Shown here: one piece after another, positions 27,884 through 35,351 of the stretch | Layout of the letters: each line of letters starts with the position of its first letter | How positions within the stretch are numbered: the first letter of the stretch is position 1 | The notes under the pieces: generated by a model | Databases searched by the model: none | Seen by the model: only the letters and a program-made list of their open reading frames with translations | Told to the model about the DNA's origin: nothing | From: Synechococcus lacustris | Lineage (GTDB): Bacteria; Cyanobacteriota; Cyanobacteriia; PCC-6307; Cyanobiaceae | DNA length: 64,000 bases | Assembly (NCBI GenBank): GCA_903943975.1 | Contig: CAJAQB010000004.1 | Coordinates: forward strand, 39,529-103,528 | Reading direction: 5' to 3' | Position numbers and translations under genes: made by a program

Positions 27884-27931
27884 GGGGCGGCGATCCAGAA
27901 CGAATTTGGTCTCTGGCTTTAGCATGGGGCC

Positions 27932-28285
27932 ATGGTGCAAGCTGTCTCGCCACCCGCCAAGCTCTGGGCTGTCACCGACGACAAGCTGGCCCAGGTCGTC
28001 CAACGTCTGATGGCCGATGCAGCACCTAAGCGGTTGATCTTGTTCGGCTCCGCAGCCAGAGGCGATCTTGGCCAGGCCAATGATCTTGATCTGTTGGTTA
28101 TTGAGCGAACCGTAACCAGCAGGTATCACGAAGCATTGCGACTCCGCCGATTGCTAGGTGATGTCTTGATGCCTATCGACTTGCTGGTGACATCGGAAGA
28201 TCTTTACTTGGAACGTTCTCAGATACCAGGAACACTCGAATACCGCGTTGCCAAAGAGGGTAGAGTGCTACATGATGCTCGCTGA
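27932..28285 (+). CDS. MNT-type nucleotidyltransferase (antitoxin-like)
   Basis: 117 residues. The minimal nucleotidyltransferase motif G-S-x10-D-x-D is exact: LFGSAARGDLGQANDLDLLV, with a later acid in MPIDLLVTSED. It is the size of MntA-type antitoxins, some of which modify their HEPN partner with AMP. Its end overlaps the HEPN gene by 14 bp. The codon usage is slightly less GC-rich than in its neighbours, and duplicated arsR pieces flank the pair, so it was probably inserted here. Confidence 0.85.
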   Translation: MVQAVSPPAKLWAVTDDKLAQVVQRLMADAAPKRLILFGSAARGDLGQANDLDLLVIERTVTSRYHEALRLRRLLGDVLMPIDLLVTSEDLYLERSQIPGTLEYRVAKEGRVLHDAR

Positions 28286-28664
28286 TCAGGCGCGCTTGCT
28301 GCTACGTAAAGCCGCACAAGATGAGGCCATCTTGGAGCGTCTCCTGGAAGATCTAGCCATCGCCGATGAAGCAGTTGGCTTTCACGCTCAGCAAGCTGCG
28401 GAGAAACTTCTCAAGGCCCTCCTGGTGCTTCATGGGCTTGATTATCCCCGTAGCCATGACCTAAATGTGCTGCTAGCACTTCTTGATCATGCAGGAGTGA
28501 GTCTCCCTGATGATCTTCTGCAGATTGCCGATCTGTCTCCCATGGCGACCATCTATCGCTATGAAGACATGCCCCTTGATGTTCAGCTGCCCAGGCAGGA
28601 GTGGCCTGCCTGGGTTGCAAGTCTCAGGAAATTGGTGGAAGACAAACTCGGGGCTGCGCTCTAA
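28272..28664 (+). CDS. HEPN-domain protein paired with the nucleotidyltransferase
   Basis: 130 residues from ATG 28272 (ATG 28275 is equally good). The four-helix HEPN bundle shows LEDLAIADEAVGFHAQQAAE, KLLKALLVLHGLDYPRSHDL and a C-terminal helix. HEPN partners of MNT proteins are often ribonuclease toxins, but the R-x4-6-H motif of active HepT toxins is not evident here; YPRSHDL is the nearest. It may thus be a non-toxic or nucleotide-binding version. Translationally coupled to the upstream gene. Confidence 0.82.
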   Translation: MMLADQARLLLRKAAQDEAILERLLEDLAIADEAVGFHAQQAAEKLLKALLVLHGLDYPRSHDLNVLLALLDHAGVSLPDDLLQIADLSPMATIYRYEDMPLDVQLPRQEWPAWVASLRKLVEDKLGAAL

Positions 28665-28737
28665 CCCTGGGCATGGGTGATTTCGGCATCATCAGAGGCA
28701 TGCTGATGAGCGTTTGCCTTTACCGTTCTTAGGCTGC

Positions 28738-28826
28738 TTAGTTGCGAGCGGGATGGCGTTCATCAGATCTATCGCGCCGATGACCCCCTGGAACGGCAGT
28801 TGCAACAGGTGCGGGCCGGCTGAGCT
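28738..28826 (+). pseudogene. Duplicated, internally deleted 3' fragment of the arsR-family gene
   Basis: Matches 27718-27854 (the end of the arsR gene) with a few base changes and a 48-bp in-frame deletion. It would read SCERDGVHQIYRADDPLERQ and end in the same VRAG-stop. It has no start or DNA-binding domain and is a remnant. It lies beyond the HEPN gene, so the nucleotidyltransferase/HEPN pair sits between the true and the broken arsR ends. Confidence 0.88.
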
Positions 28827-28827
28827 G

Positions 28828-29145
28828 CCGATCAGGCTCTGAAGAAAGCAGGCCCTCCGCTTTGAGTAGTTCAGCGGCCCAGCGCAGGTCAATAGGTTCG
28901 CCGTCGGCCCCCGGTAGCCAGCCCCAGGGGAGAGATCCAGCTGGGACCTTTTCAATGCCATTGCCACCGCGGGGGATCCAGATCGCCCCCTCCTCGCTAA
29001 AGCCCCGCAGGGGCCCTAGCCAGAAGTGCTGGTCCCTTGGCGGGCAGGGGCGTTCCTCGCCGCTGGGGAGCTGAAGGCCGCTAACGGGATTACTCCCAAG
29101 AAAACGAACGGCGTGATGGCGGCCGTAGATCGCGAGCCTGAGCAT
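28828..29145 (-). pseudogene. Possible gene remnant of unknown type
   Basis: The minus strand keeps an open frame with protein-like content (LRGFSEEGAIWIPRGGNG, PWGWLPGADGEPIDLRWAAE) that ends abruptly by running into the arsR fragment. I recognise no family. It may be the 3' part of a gene truncated when the region was rearranged, or chance. Confidence 0.25.
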
Positions 29146-29164
29146 CGCTGCTGGTGCAACTGGT

Positions 29165-29190
29165 TAGAGCATTCCCCTGGTTGCTGTTTT
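29165..29190. repeat. 26-bp direct repeat, copy 2
   Basis: Identical to 27858-27883. It marks the far end of the duplicated segment that brackets the nucleotidyltransferase/HEPN pair. Confidence 0.85.
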
Positions 29191-29209
29191 GATGCGCCAG
29201 TGGTGCCAA

Positions 29210-29416
29210 AGGGCCGTGATCCTTACGTTCAACATCTTGCCAATGGATGGCCCGGCTTTACGTTGCTGGGCCCGGTTGATGCATCGCCAACCCAACACGC
29301 TCTATGAAGACGCGATGATCGCCGCCATTGCCAAGGTGAAAAATCTTATAGTGGTGAGCTGCAACGTCGTTGATTTTCGCGGGTTTGGGGTGGAGTTATT
29401 TAATCCGTTTGAGTAG
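29210..29416 (+). pseudogene. C-terminal remnant of a PIN-domain (VapC-type) toxin
   Basis: The frame encodes ILPMDGPALRCWARLM followed by YEDAMIAAIAKVKNLIVVSC, NVVDFRGFGVELFNPF, then stop. This is the second half of a PIN toxin: the acid in DAMIAA and the NVVDF segment are in their usual places, and NPF at the end is typical. The N-terminal half with the first catalytic aspartate is missing and no antitoxin gene is adjacent. It is a broken toxin. Confidence 0.72.
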
Positions 29417-29482
29417 CTTATCGATAGGGCCCCGACAGCCTTCCATTGCTTTGATATAATAGATATAGCTTCTTTCTCTTAA

Positions 29483-29917
29483 ATGAGTGCCGAGACAAGG
29501 CCTGGTTTCCATGTATGGCACGTCTGGCGAGATGAGGCTGGCATCAGCCACCAGAGGCGGGAATGGGTGGATGATTTTAGCCTTACTTCTTTCATCGATG
29601 GAATACCTAAAGTCTGGCGTTCCCAGGCCCGGCAGGGGGGTGACACCATTTTGTTTTTGAATTTGGTTCCTGGCCAAAATTACGGCTGGCATGAAAATCC
29701 TGTACCCCAATGGATAGTGCCGATTAGCGGCCGTTGGTATGTTGAAACAATGGATGGTGTGCGGGTGGAAATGGGTCCCGGTGAGCTGTCCTTCGGGGCC
29801 GATCAAGGCTGTCGCTCGGCCGATGGATCTAATGGGCATCTCTCCGGTGCAGTTGGATCTGAGCCAGCGGTATTGATGTTGATCCAGGTTGAGTCCAATC
29901 CTTTCCGCCATGGCTGA
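29483..29917 (+). CDS. Cupin-fold protein
   Basis: 144 residues. The cupin barrel is suggested by VPGQNYGWHENPVPQWIVPI, SGRWYVETMDGVRVEMGPGE and LSFGADQG. A single histidine (GWHENP) lies in the metal-binding motif; the full four-ligand set is not obvious. No neighbour hints at its substrate. ATG at 29483 follows an A+T-rich leader. Function unknown. Confidence 0.7.
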   Translation: MSAETRPGFHVWHVWRDEAGISHQRREWVDDFSLTSFIDGIPKVWRSQARQGGDTILFLNLVPGQNYGWHENPVPQWIVPISGRWYVETMDGVRVEMGPGELSFGADQGCRSADGSNGHLSGAVGSEPAVLMLIQVESNPFRHG

Positions 29918-29953
29918 AAGGATTGGCTGATTAATCCCCCTGTCCCCATAGCC

Positions 29954-30403
29954 ATGGTCATTTTCCGTTCAAGCAGGATCCAGCTAACAACCGCCTCAAG
30001 CTTCTGCTGCCAAGACATCACAGCCGAATTACAGGCATGGATTGACGCCAATGGCATCGGCGAGGGGGTGCTGGTTGCCGCGGGGCAACACACAACCACA
30101 GCTTTGGTGGTCAACGAATCAGAGCAACGGTTGTTGGCTGATATTCAGCAACACTTTCTAAGGCTGGCTCCCCCCGGGCTGCCCTACCAGCACAACGATC
30201 TACACCTCCGCCCAGACGTCCCTGCCGATGAACCGCGCAACGCCCATGCCCACCTGATTGCCCTCATGCTTGGCAACCAGCTCTCTCTACCAGTGGTAGA
30301 AGGCAAACTGGGGCTTGGTCGCTACCAATCGGTGCTGCTCGTGGAACTTGATGGTCCCCGCCCGCGCCAGGTATTACTGCAGTTAACAGGGGTTGTTGTT
30401 TGA
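29954..30403 (+). CDS. YjbQ/UPF0047-family protein
   Basis: 149 residues. Family landmarks are GEGVLVAAGQHTTTALVVNE, the histidine-rich LPYQHNDLHLRPD, and NAHAHLIALMLGNQLSLPV with GRYQSVLLVELDGPR. The family forms compact trimers and can replace thiamine phosphate synthase weakly in Escherichia coli; its natural role is unsettled. The stop overlaps the next frame's ATG (TGATG). A full-length, intact gene. Confidence 0.88.
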   Translation: MVIFRSSRIQLTTASSFCCQDITAELQAWIDANGIGEGVLVAAGQHTTTALVVNESEQRLLADIQQHFLRLAPPGLPYQHNDLHLRPDVPADEPRNAHAHLIALMLGNQLSLPVVEGKLGLGRYQSVLLVELDGPRPRQVLLQLTGVVV

Positions 30404-30896
30404 TGCCATCGGCACATCCCCTGGCCACGGTGGCTCGACCGCTGCTCAAAGCCTGGCTGCTGGCACTGCTGCTTAGCCTGCTCCTGAAGGCAGCGGGCAT
30501 GCTAAAGAAGCGGCCAGGATTCAGCTCCGCAAAGGCCTGCGGGCCCACGCGGGGCTGGAGGTGGCGAGCGAAGCCACCAACGGTGAAACAGGGCTGGTGC
30601 TTCTTGATTCGATTGCCGTGGATGTGTTGATTCTTTCAACCCCCCTTCCCGACATGGGCGTGGCCAGCTTCCTGGCCCGAGCCCGCGAGCAGAACCCCTG
30701 CCAGCCGATCAAATTGGTGCTTGTAACTGATGAGCCCCCAGGCGATCTGACCCCTTCAGAAGAGATCAAGATCATCACCCTGAGCTCAGACAGCAGTGTC
30801 GCCGCCCTGGCAGAGGCAGCCCTCAGCCTCTACAGCGACAGCCCCCATGCCCAGGCCAGCAGTGGCTCTGGGCAGATACCACTTGCTTTGGCCTAG
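30403..30896 (+). pseudogene. Frame-broken response-regulator receiver-like gene
   Basis: The frame from ATG 30403 reads a hydrophobic helix (LLKAWLLALLLSLLLKAAG) then turns to nonsense. The +1 frame continues with a receiver-like sequence (ARIQLRKGLRAHAGLEVASE, VDVLILSTPLPDMGVASFLA) to 30896. A single indel near 30500 would join them. The phospho-acceptor aspartate of a receiver is replaced by serine (LILSTPLPDMG). Either a degraded gene or a GTG-started pseudo-receiver (30561-30896). The last 4 bp overlap the convergent ATPase gene. Confidence 0.5.
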
Positions 30897-33607
30897 GTAA
30901 TAAGAAAGCGCTTGCGCCTCACCCAGGCCTTACGGGCTTCATCGGCCATTAGCACCACGGGGCCAGCGATTAGTAGCCAGCCAAGCATTATTGGTGGGAA
31001 GGCGGCCATTTGGAACACATCGCTTAGGCCTGGCAGCAGTAATAGGGCGCCGTAGGCCAGCAGGGCCACGCCAATGCCCAGCCAGAGCAAAGCATTGTTA
31101 AACAGTGGAGTACTGAATACCGATTGGCGCTCTGAGCGGCAGGTGATCAGGTTTCCCACTTGCGCCATGACGATTACCCCGAGGGTCACGGCCGAGGCCT
31201 GGCGTTGCATTAATTGCACTTCGGCGCTGGCAGTGTGGTGCAGGAGCGAGGGGGCGAGACTGCGTAATTCCTGCCAACTGATCCCATTGCTTTGCCAGGT
31301 GAGCAGATAGCCGGCCATGGCCAGCATTGCTTCGATTAAGCCCAAAAATAAAAAGGCCCGCAGCATCAAGGGGCGATTGAGTACCGCCTCATCCCGGCGG
31401 CGGGGCGGGGCGTCCATTACCGCTGCATCGGCGGCTTCCGCCCCCAGGCCCAGGGCGGGGAGCAGGTCGGTGCCTAGGTCAACGGCCAGAATCTGTAGCA
31501 CCGTAAGGGCTGCTGGCAGGCGAAAGGCCACCATCGCTAGGAATGGAGTTACCTCCGGCACATTTGAGGCCAGGATGTAGGTCATGAACTTGCGGAGGTT
31601 CTGCACCACGGCCCGGCCCTGGCGCACCGCCATCACGATTGTGGCGAAGTTGTCGTCTAGCAGCACGATATCTGCGGCTTCCCGGGCCACATCGGTGCCG
31701 TGCTGGCCCATGGCGATGCCCACATCTGCCACCCGCAGGGCCGGGGCATCATTTACCCCATCGCCGGTTACTGCCACCACTTCCCCCAGGGCTTTGTAGG
31801 CCTGCACCAAGCGCAGCTTTTGCTCCGGTGCCATGCGGGCAAAGACCAAATGGGAGCGATATTTGATCAATTGGCGCAGTTGTACATCGCTGATATGTGT
31901 TAATGAATCACCATTGATTACCCGCACTGGATCCAGGTATTTGCTGCTGCTATCAGCCCCCAGTAGGCCGATTTGGCGAGCAATCGCCTCGGCGGTAAGC
32001 CCGTAGTCGCCGGTCATCATCGTTACCTTGAGGCCGGCCCGTTGACATTCGCCAATCGCCTCCTTTACGCCGGGCCTGGGGGGGTCGTAGAGGGCGATCA
32101 GGCCGAGAAATACCAGTTCATTCTCCTCCAGTTTGCTGCCGCCACAGGGGCGGGCTGCCACCGCCAGCACCCGGTATCCCTGGCGGGCCAGGTCATCGTT
32201 GGCGGCTAGCACGGAGGCCCGTTGTTTTTCATCTAGGGCCGCCAGGGGATTGGGGCCCCCCACCAAAATCCCGCTGCTACAGGTGAGCACATCCACCGGT
32301 GCCCCCTTGGTGAATTGCAGCAGGGGCACTGGCTCGGGCCAGAGGGGCTGGGCCTGCCAATCCAGCAGCACAGACATCATCCGCCGTTCGGAATCAAAGG
32401 GCAGTTCCTGGAGCCGTGGTAGTTGCTTTTTCAAGCTTTCTAGTTCCAGCCCTGCCCCCAGGGCCGCCACCAGTAGTGCCGTTTCGGTGGGATCGCCTAC
32501 GGCCAGGTGGGCATTGGAGCAGAGGGCAGCGCCCAGCAACAGCAGCGCTTCAGCTTTGGCCACCATCCAGGTGCGTTGCACCGTCATCACATTGCTGGTG
32601 AGCGTGCCGGTTTTATCGGTGCAGATCACCCCCACTGAACCGAGGGTTTCTACCGCCGAAAGCCTTTGCACAAGGGCGTTTTGCTTTGCCATGCGCTTCA
32701 CGGCCAGGGCCAGCACCAGGGTCACCGTGGGCAATAAGCCCTCCGGCACCATCGCCACGATGATGCCAATGGCGAAAACCAAGCTTTCCATCACCCCCAT
32801 GCCCACCAGCAGGGAGCTGGCCAGGAATACGCCCACCCCCAGGCCCACGGCCAGGCTGGTGATCGTGCGAACGATCTTTCGGATCTGGCCCTCGAGGGTG
32901 CTGGGGGGGCGCTGGGTGGTGGCGGTGAGGTGGGCCACCTGGCCGAATTCCGTTTCCGCACCGGTGGCATAAACCACGGCGCTGGCTCGGCCGGCGGCCA
33001 CGGTGGTGCCGGCGGGCAGCAGGTTGGCGGCCTCTGTTGTTTTTACTTGCTTGCTGAGCTGCAGCCCATGGCGGGCCACCGGCACTGATTCCCCGGTGAG
33101 TAGCGCCACATCCAGGTAGAGCTCGCTGGCCTGGAGAACGCGGCAGTCGGCGGGCACATGGTCCCCTTGCTCCAGTTCAATCAGATCGCCGGGCACCAAC
33201 TGAATGGCGGGCAGCAGTTGCACACTGCCCTGGCGCCGCACTTTTACCTGCTGAGGTAACACCCGTGTGAGCGCCTCTAGGGTGCGCTCCGCCTGGAACT
33301 CTTGCCAGAAGCTGAATACCCCATTGATCAGGATCACGCTCCAGATCGCCCAGCCCAGCTCAGGGGTGCCGGCGATAAAAGCCATGGCGCCTGCGGCCCA
33401 AAGCATTAGCGCCATGAAGTGGCGCAGCTGATCTACGAAGCGAAACCAGAGCGATCGTTTTTTAAGCTGGGGCAGTTGGTTTGCCCCAAAGCGCAGCAGG
33501 CGGTCCTTTGCCTCGACCTCACTCAGGCCCGTGCTGGAAGTTTTAAGAAGCTCTAATACGGAGGCGGCACTGAGGCAGGCAATCGGCCTATCGGCAGAAA
33601 ACAGCAC
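30893..33607 (-). CDS. P2-type cation-transporting ATPase
   Basis: 904 residues with the full P-type layout: N-terminal cation_ATPase_N domain, actuator loop LDVALLTGESVPVARH, M4 motif MVPEGLLPTVTLVLALA, phosphorylation site ICTDKTGTLTSN, nucleotide site FTKGAPVDVL, hinge VTGDGVNDAPALRVADVGIA and six C-terminal helices. PEGLL rather than PEGLP is closer to the Na+/K+ and related group than to calcium pumps, but the cation cannot be fixed by eye. It would pump a cation at the plasma membrane using ATP. Monocistronic on the minus strand. Confidence 0.9.
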   Translation of the reverse strand: MLFSADRPIACLSAASVLELLKTSSTGLSEVEAKDRLLRFGANQLPQLKKRSLWFRFVDQLRHFMALMLWAAGAMAFIAGTPELGWAIWSVILINGVFSFWQEFQAERTLEALTRVLPQQVKVRRQGSVQLLPAIQLVPGDLIELEQGDHVPADCRVLQASELYLDVALLTGESVPVARHGLQLSKQVKTTEAANLLPAGTTVAAGRASAVVYATGAETEFGQVAHLTATTQRPPSTLEGQIRKIVRTITSLAVGLGVGVFLASSLLVGMGVMESLVFAIGIIVAMVPEGLLPTVTLVLALAVKRMAKQNALVQRLSAVETLGSVGVICTDKTGTLTSNVMTVQRTWMVAKAEALLLLGAALCSNAHLAVGDPTETALLVAALGAGLELESLKKQLPRLQELPFDSERRMMSVLLDWQAQPLWPEPVPLLQFTKGAPVDVLTCSSGILVGGPNPLAALDEKQRASVLAANDDLARQGYRVLAVAARPCGGSKLEENELVFLGLIALYDPPRPGVKEAIGECQRAGLKVTMMTGDYGLTAEAIARQIGLLGADSSSKYLDPVRVINGDSLTHISDVQLRQLIKYRSHLVFARMAPEQKLRLVQAYKALGEVVAVTGDGVNDAPALRVADVGIAMGQHGTDVAREAADIVLLDDNFATIVMAVRQGRAVVQNLRKFMTYILASNVPEVTPFLAMVAFRLPAALTVLQILAVDLGTDLLPALGLGAEAADAAVMDAPPRRRDEAVLNRPLMLRAFLFLGLIEAMLAMAGYLLTWQSNGISWQELRSLAPSLLHHTASAEVQLMQRQASAVTLGVIVMAQVGNLITCRSERQSVFSTPLFNNALLWLGIGVALLAYGALLLLPGLSDVFQMAAFPPIMLGWLLIAGPVVLMADEARKAWVRRKRFLIT

Positions 33608-33770
33608 TGGTTAGCCCTACTTTATGCCATCTGTAATCTAACTTGCAGCAGTTTAGTTGACGACTACTTCGATAGATTTAGCAATTGACGCTTGACTCTT
33701 TTGGATCTTTACCTCCTGCAGGTTTTCTATTTGACGCGGGTCTGCGGCTGCCCTGCGGCAGCCTGCGTCG

Positions 33771-34199
33771 TCATTGCCGCCACCAGCGCCAGGCCTCCAG
33801 GTTGATCAGCAGGCCGATGGCCACCATCACCAGCATCAGCAGCACCTGGTCCGGCCGCGAATCGGGCACAAGGATGTCTGCCGCCAGGTGGGGAATATTG
33901 GTGGCGGTGTAGGCAAGGCTTAGCCAGAAATGGAGCCGTCGCCAGGGGCGCCAGCGCTGCACTCCGTTGGGATCACTGGCGGCGTAGGCGATCAGCACGA
34001 GTGCGGCTAGCGGCGCCAGGAAATAGATCAGCATCGTGCCAAATAGCAGTGGCAGCTGGGCAGGGTTTATTTGGCTCTCGGTTTTCGCTGAGAGGCCATG
34101 GAAGAGCGGCATCAACCCCAGCTCCACGTGGAAAAGCATCGCCAGCAGCCAGGCGTTCCAAAGGCTGCGCAGCCGCAGGGCGTGGTCTATGGGGTTCAT
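33771..34199 (-). CDS. Four-helix membrane protein of unknown function
   Basis: 142 residues with four hydrophobic helices (WNAWLLAMLFHVELGLMPLF, LLFGTMLIYFLAPLAALVLI, FWLSLAYTATNIPHL, LLMLVMVAIGLLINLEAW). Histidine in AMLFHVELG and in TNIPHLAAD might bind a ligand or metal. I know no named family for it. It is divergent from the EmrA-like gene; the region between holds the palindrome at the emrA start. Confidence 0.65.
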   Translation of the reverse strand: MNPIDHALRLRSLWNAWLLAMLFHVELGLMPLFHGLSAKTESQINPAQLPLLFGTMLIYFLAPLAALVLIAYAASDPNGVQRWRPWRRLHFWLSLAYTATNIPHLAADILVPDSRPDQVLLMLVMVAIGLLINLEAWRWWRQ

Positions 34200-34266
34200 C
34201 CTTTGTGCCAGTTGCGATTTTTTTCAGTGTGCCCGGCCCTGCCGACCACTGCGGCGGCAGCTTTAT

Positions 34267-34294
34267 ATTCAAGTGAGTAGCCACTCACTTGAAT
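34267..34294. promoter_or_regulatory. 28-bp palindrome overlapping the emrA start codon
   Basis: ATTCAAGTGAGT (34267-34278) and ACTCACTTGAAT (34283-34294) form a perfect 12-4-12 inverted repeat whose last two bases are the A and T of the emrA ATG. No Shine-Dalgarno sequence fits between. A bound repressor would cover the start itself; in RNA the repeat would fold over it. Likely operator for the TetR gene at 36810-37484. Confidence 0.75.
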
Positions 34295-35351
34295 GGCGGA
34301 GGCGCCCCCTTCCGGCTCTAGCCGACGTTCCTGGTTCACCGGGGCGGTGATATTGGCCACTGCCCTCGGGGCGGGTGGTTGGGTGTTGCTGCACTGGGGG
34401 GTGGAGGAAACAGATAATGCCCAGCTCCAGGCCCATATCACCGAAATCTCCAGTCGCATCCCCGGCACCATTGCCCGGGTGGCCGTGGAAGACAACCAGC
34501 TGGTTAAGGCGGGGGAGCTGCTGGTGGCCCTTGATGACCGTGATGCCAAATCGCGGCTGCGCCAGGCCCAGGCGGATTTGCAGGAGGCCCAACGCCAGGC
34601 GGAGGCCGGCCAGGCCCAGGTGAATTCCAGCGTTAGCCAGGCCCGGGCGGCGGGCAGCCAGGCCGATGCCGACCAGCAGGCGGCCCGGGCAGAAGCGGTG
34701 CGCAGCAAGGCTGAACTCAATCGCCTCGAGTTTCTGTTGCGCCAGGGGGGTGTTTCCAGGCAGGAGGTGGAACGGGCCCGTTCCACAAACCAGCAGGCCC
34801 TCAGTCAACTCACCCATTCCCAGGCCAGTCGCTCCCAGTCCCAGGCCAGCCACAGCCAGGTGAATGCCGATCAAAAGAAAGCTGCCGCTGCCGGGGCCAG
34901 GATTGATCAAATTCGGGCGGCCTTGGCCCAGGCCCAGTTGCAGTTGACCTACACCCGGATCAGCGCCCCCCAGGCGGGCCGCATCGGTGCCCGCTCGGCG
35001 GAGCCCGGCCGCCAACTGCAGCCGGGGCAGCCGCTGATGCTGCTGGTGGCGGCCCAGCCCTGGGTGGAGGCCAACTTCAAGGAAACCCAGTTGGCTTCCC
35101 TCTACCCCGGCCAGCCGGCGGAGATTCGCATTGATGCCCTACCCGGTCAGCTATTTCACGGCCAGGTGCGCAGCCTCGCCCCGGCCTCCGGCGCCCGCTT
35201 TGCCCTCCTGCCCCCCGATAACGCCACCGGCAATTTCACCAAGGTGGTGCAACGGGTCACGGCCCGCATCAGTTTTGATGACCTCTCGCCGCAGCAGGCC
35301 CAGCGTCTGGTGCCTGGGCTTTCGGCCAATGTGCGGGTACGGCGCCGATGA
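34293..35351 (+). CDS. EmrA/HlyD-type membrane fusion protein
   Basis: 352 residues. One N-terminal helix (GAVILATALGAGGWVLLHWG) anchors a periplasmic adaptor: ETDNAQLQAHITEISSRIPG is the EmrA lipoyl start, followed by a long coiled-coil hairpin (about residues 90-200, rich in Q, A and S) and QLTYTRISAPQAGRIGARSA for the second lipoyl half. It links the inner-membrane MFS pump to an outer-membrane channel. It overlaps the pump gene by 4 bp. The ATG lies in a perfect palindrome. Confidence 0.9.
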   Translation: MAEAPPSGSSRRSWFTGAVILATALGAGGWVLLHWGVEETDNAQLQAHITEISSRIPGTIARVAVEDNQLVKAGELLVALDDRDAKSRLRQAQADLQEAQRQAEAGQAQVNSSVSQARAAGSQADADQQAARAEAVRSKAELNRLEFLLRQGGVSRQEVERARSTNQQALSQLTHSQASRSQSQASHSQVNADQKKAAAAGARIDQIRAALAQAQLQLTYTRISAPQAGRIGARSAEPGRQLQPGQPLMLLVAAQPWVEANFKETQLASLYPGQPAEIRIDALPGQLFHGQVRSLAPASGARFALLPPDNATGNFTKVVQRVTARISFDDLSPQQAQRLVPGLSANVRVRRR

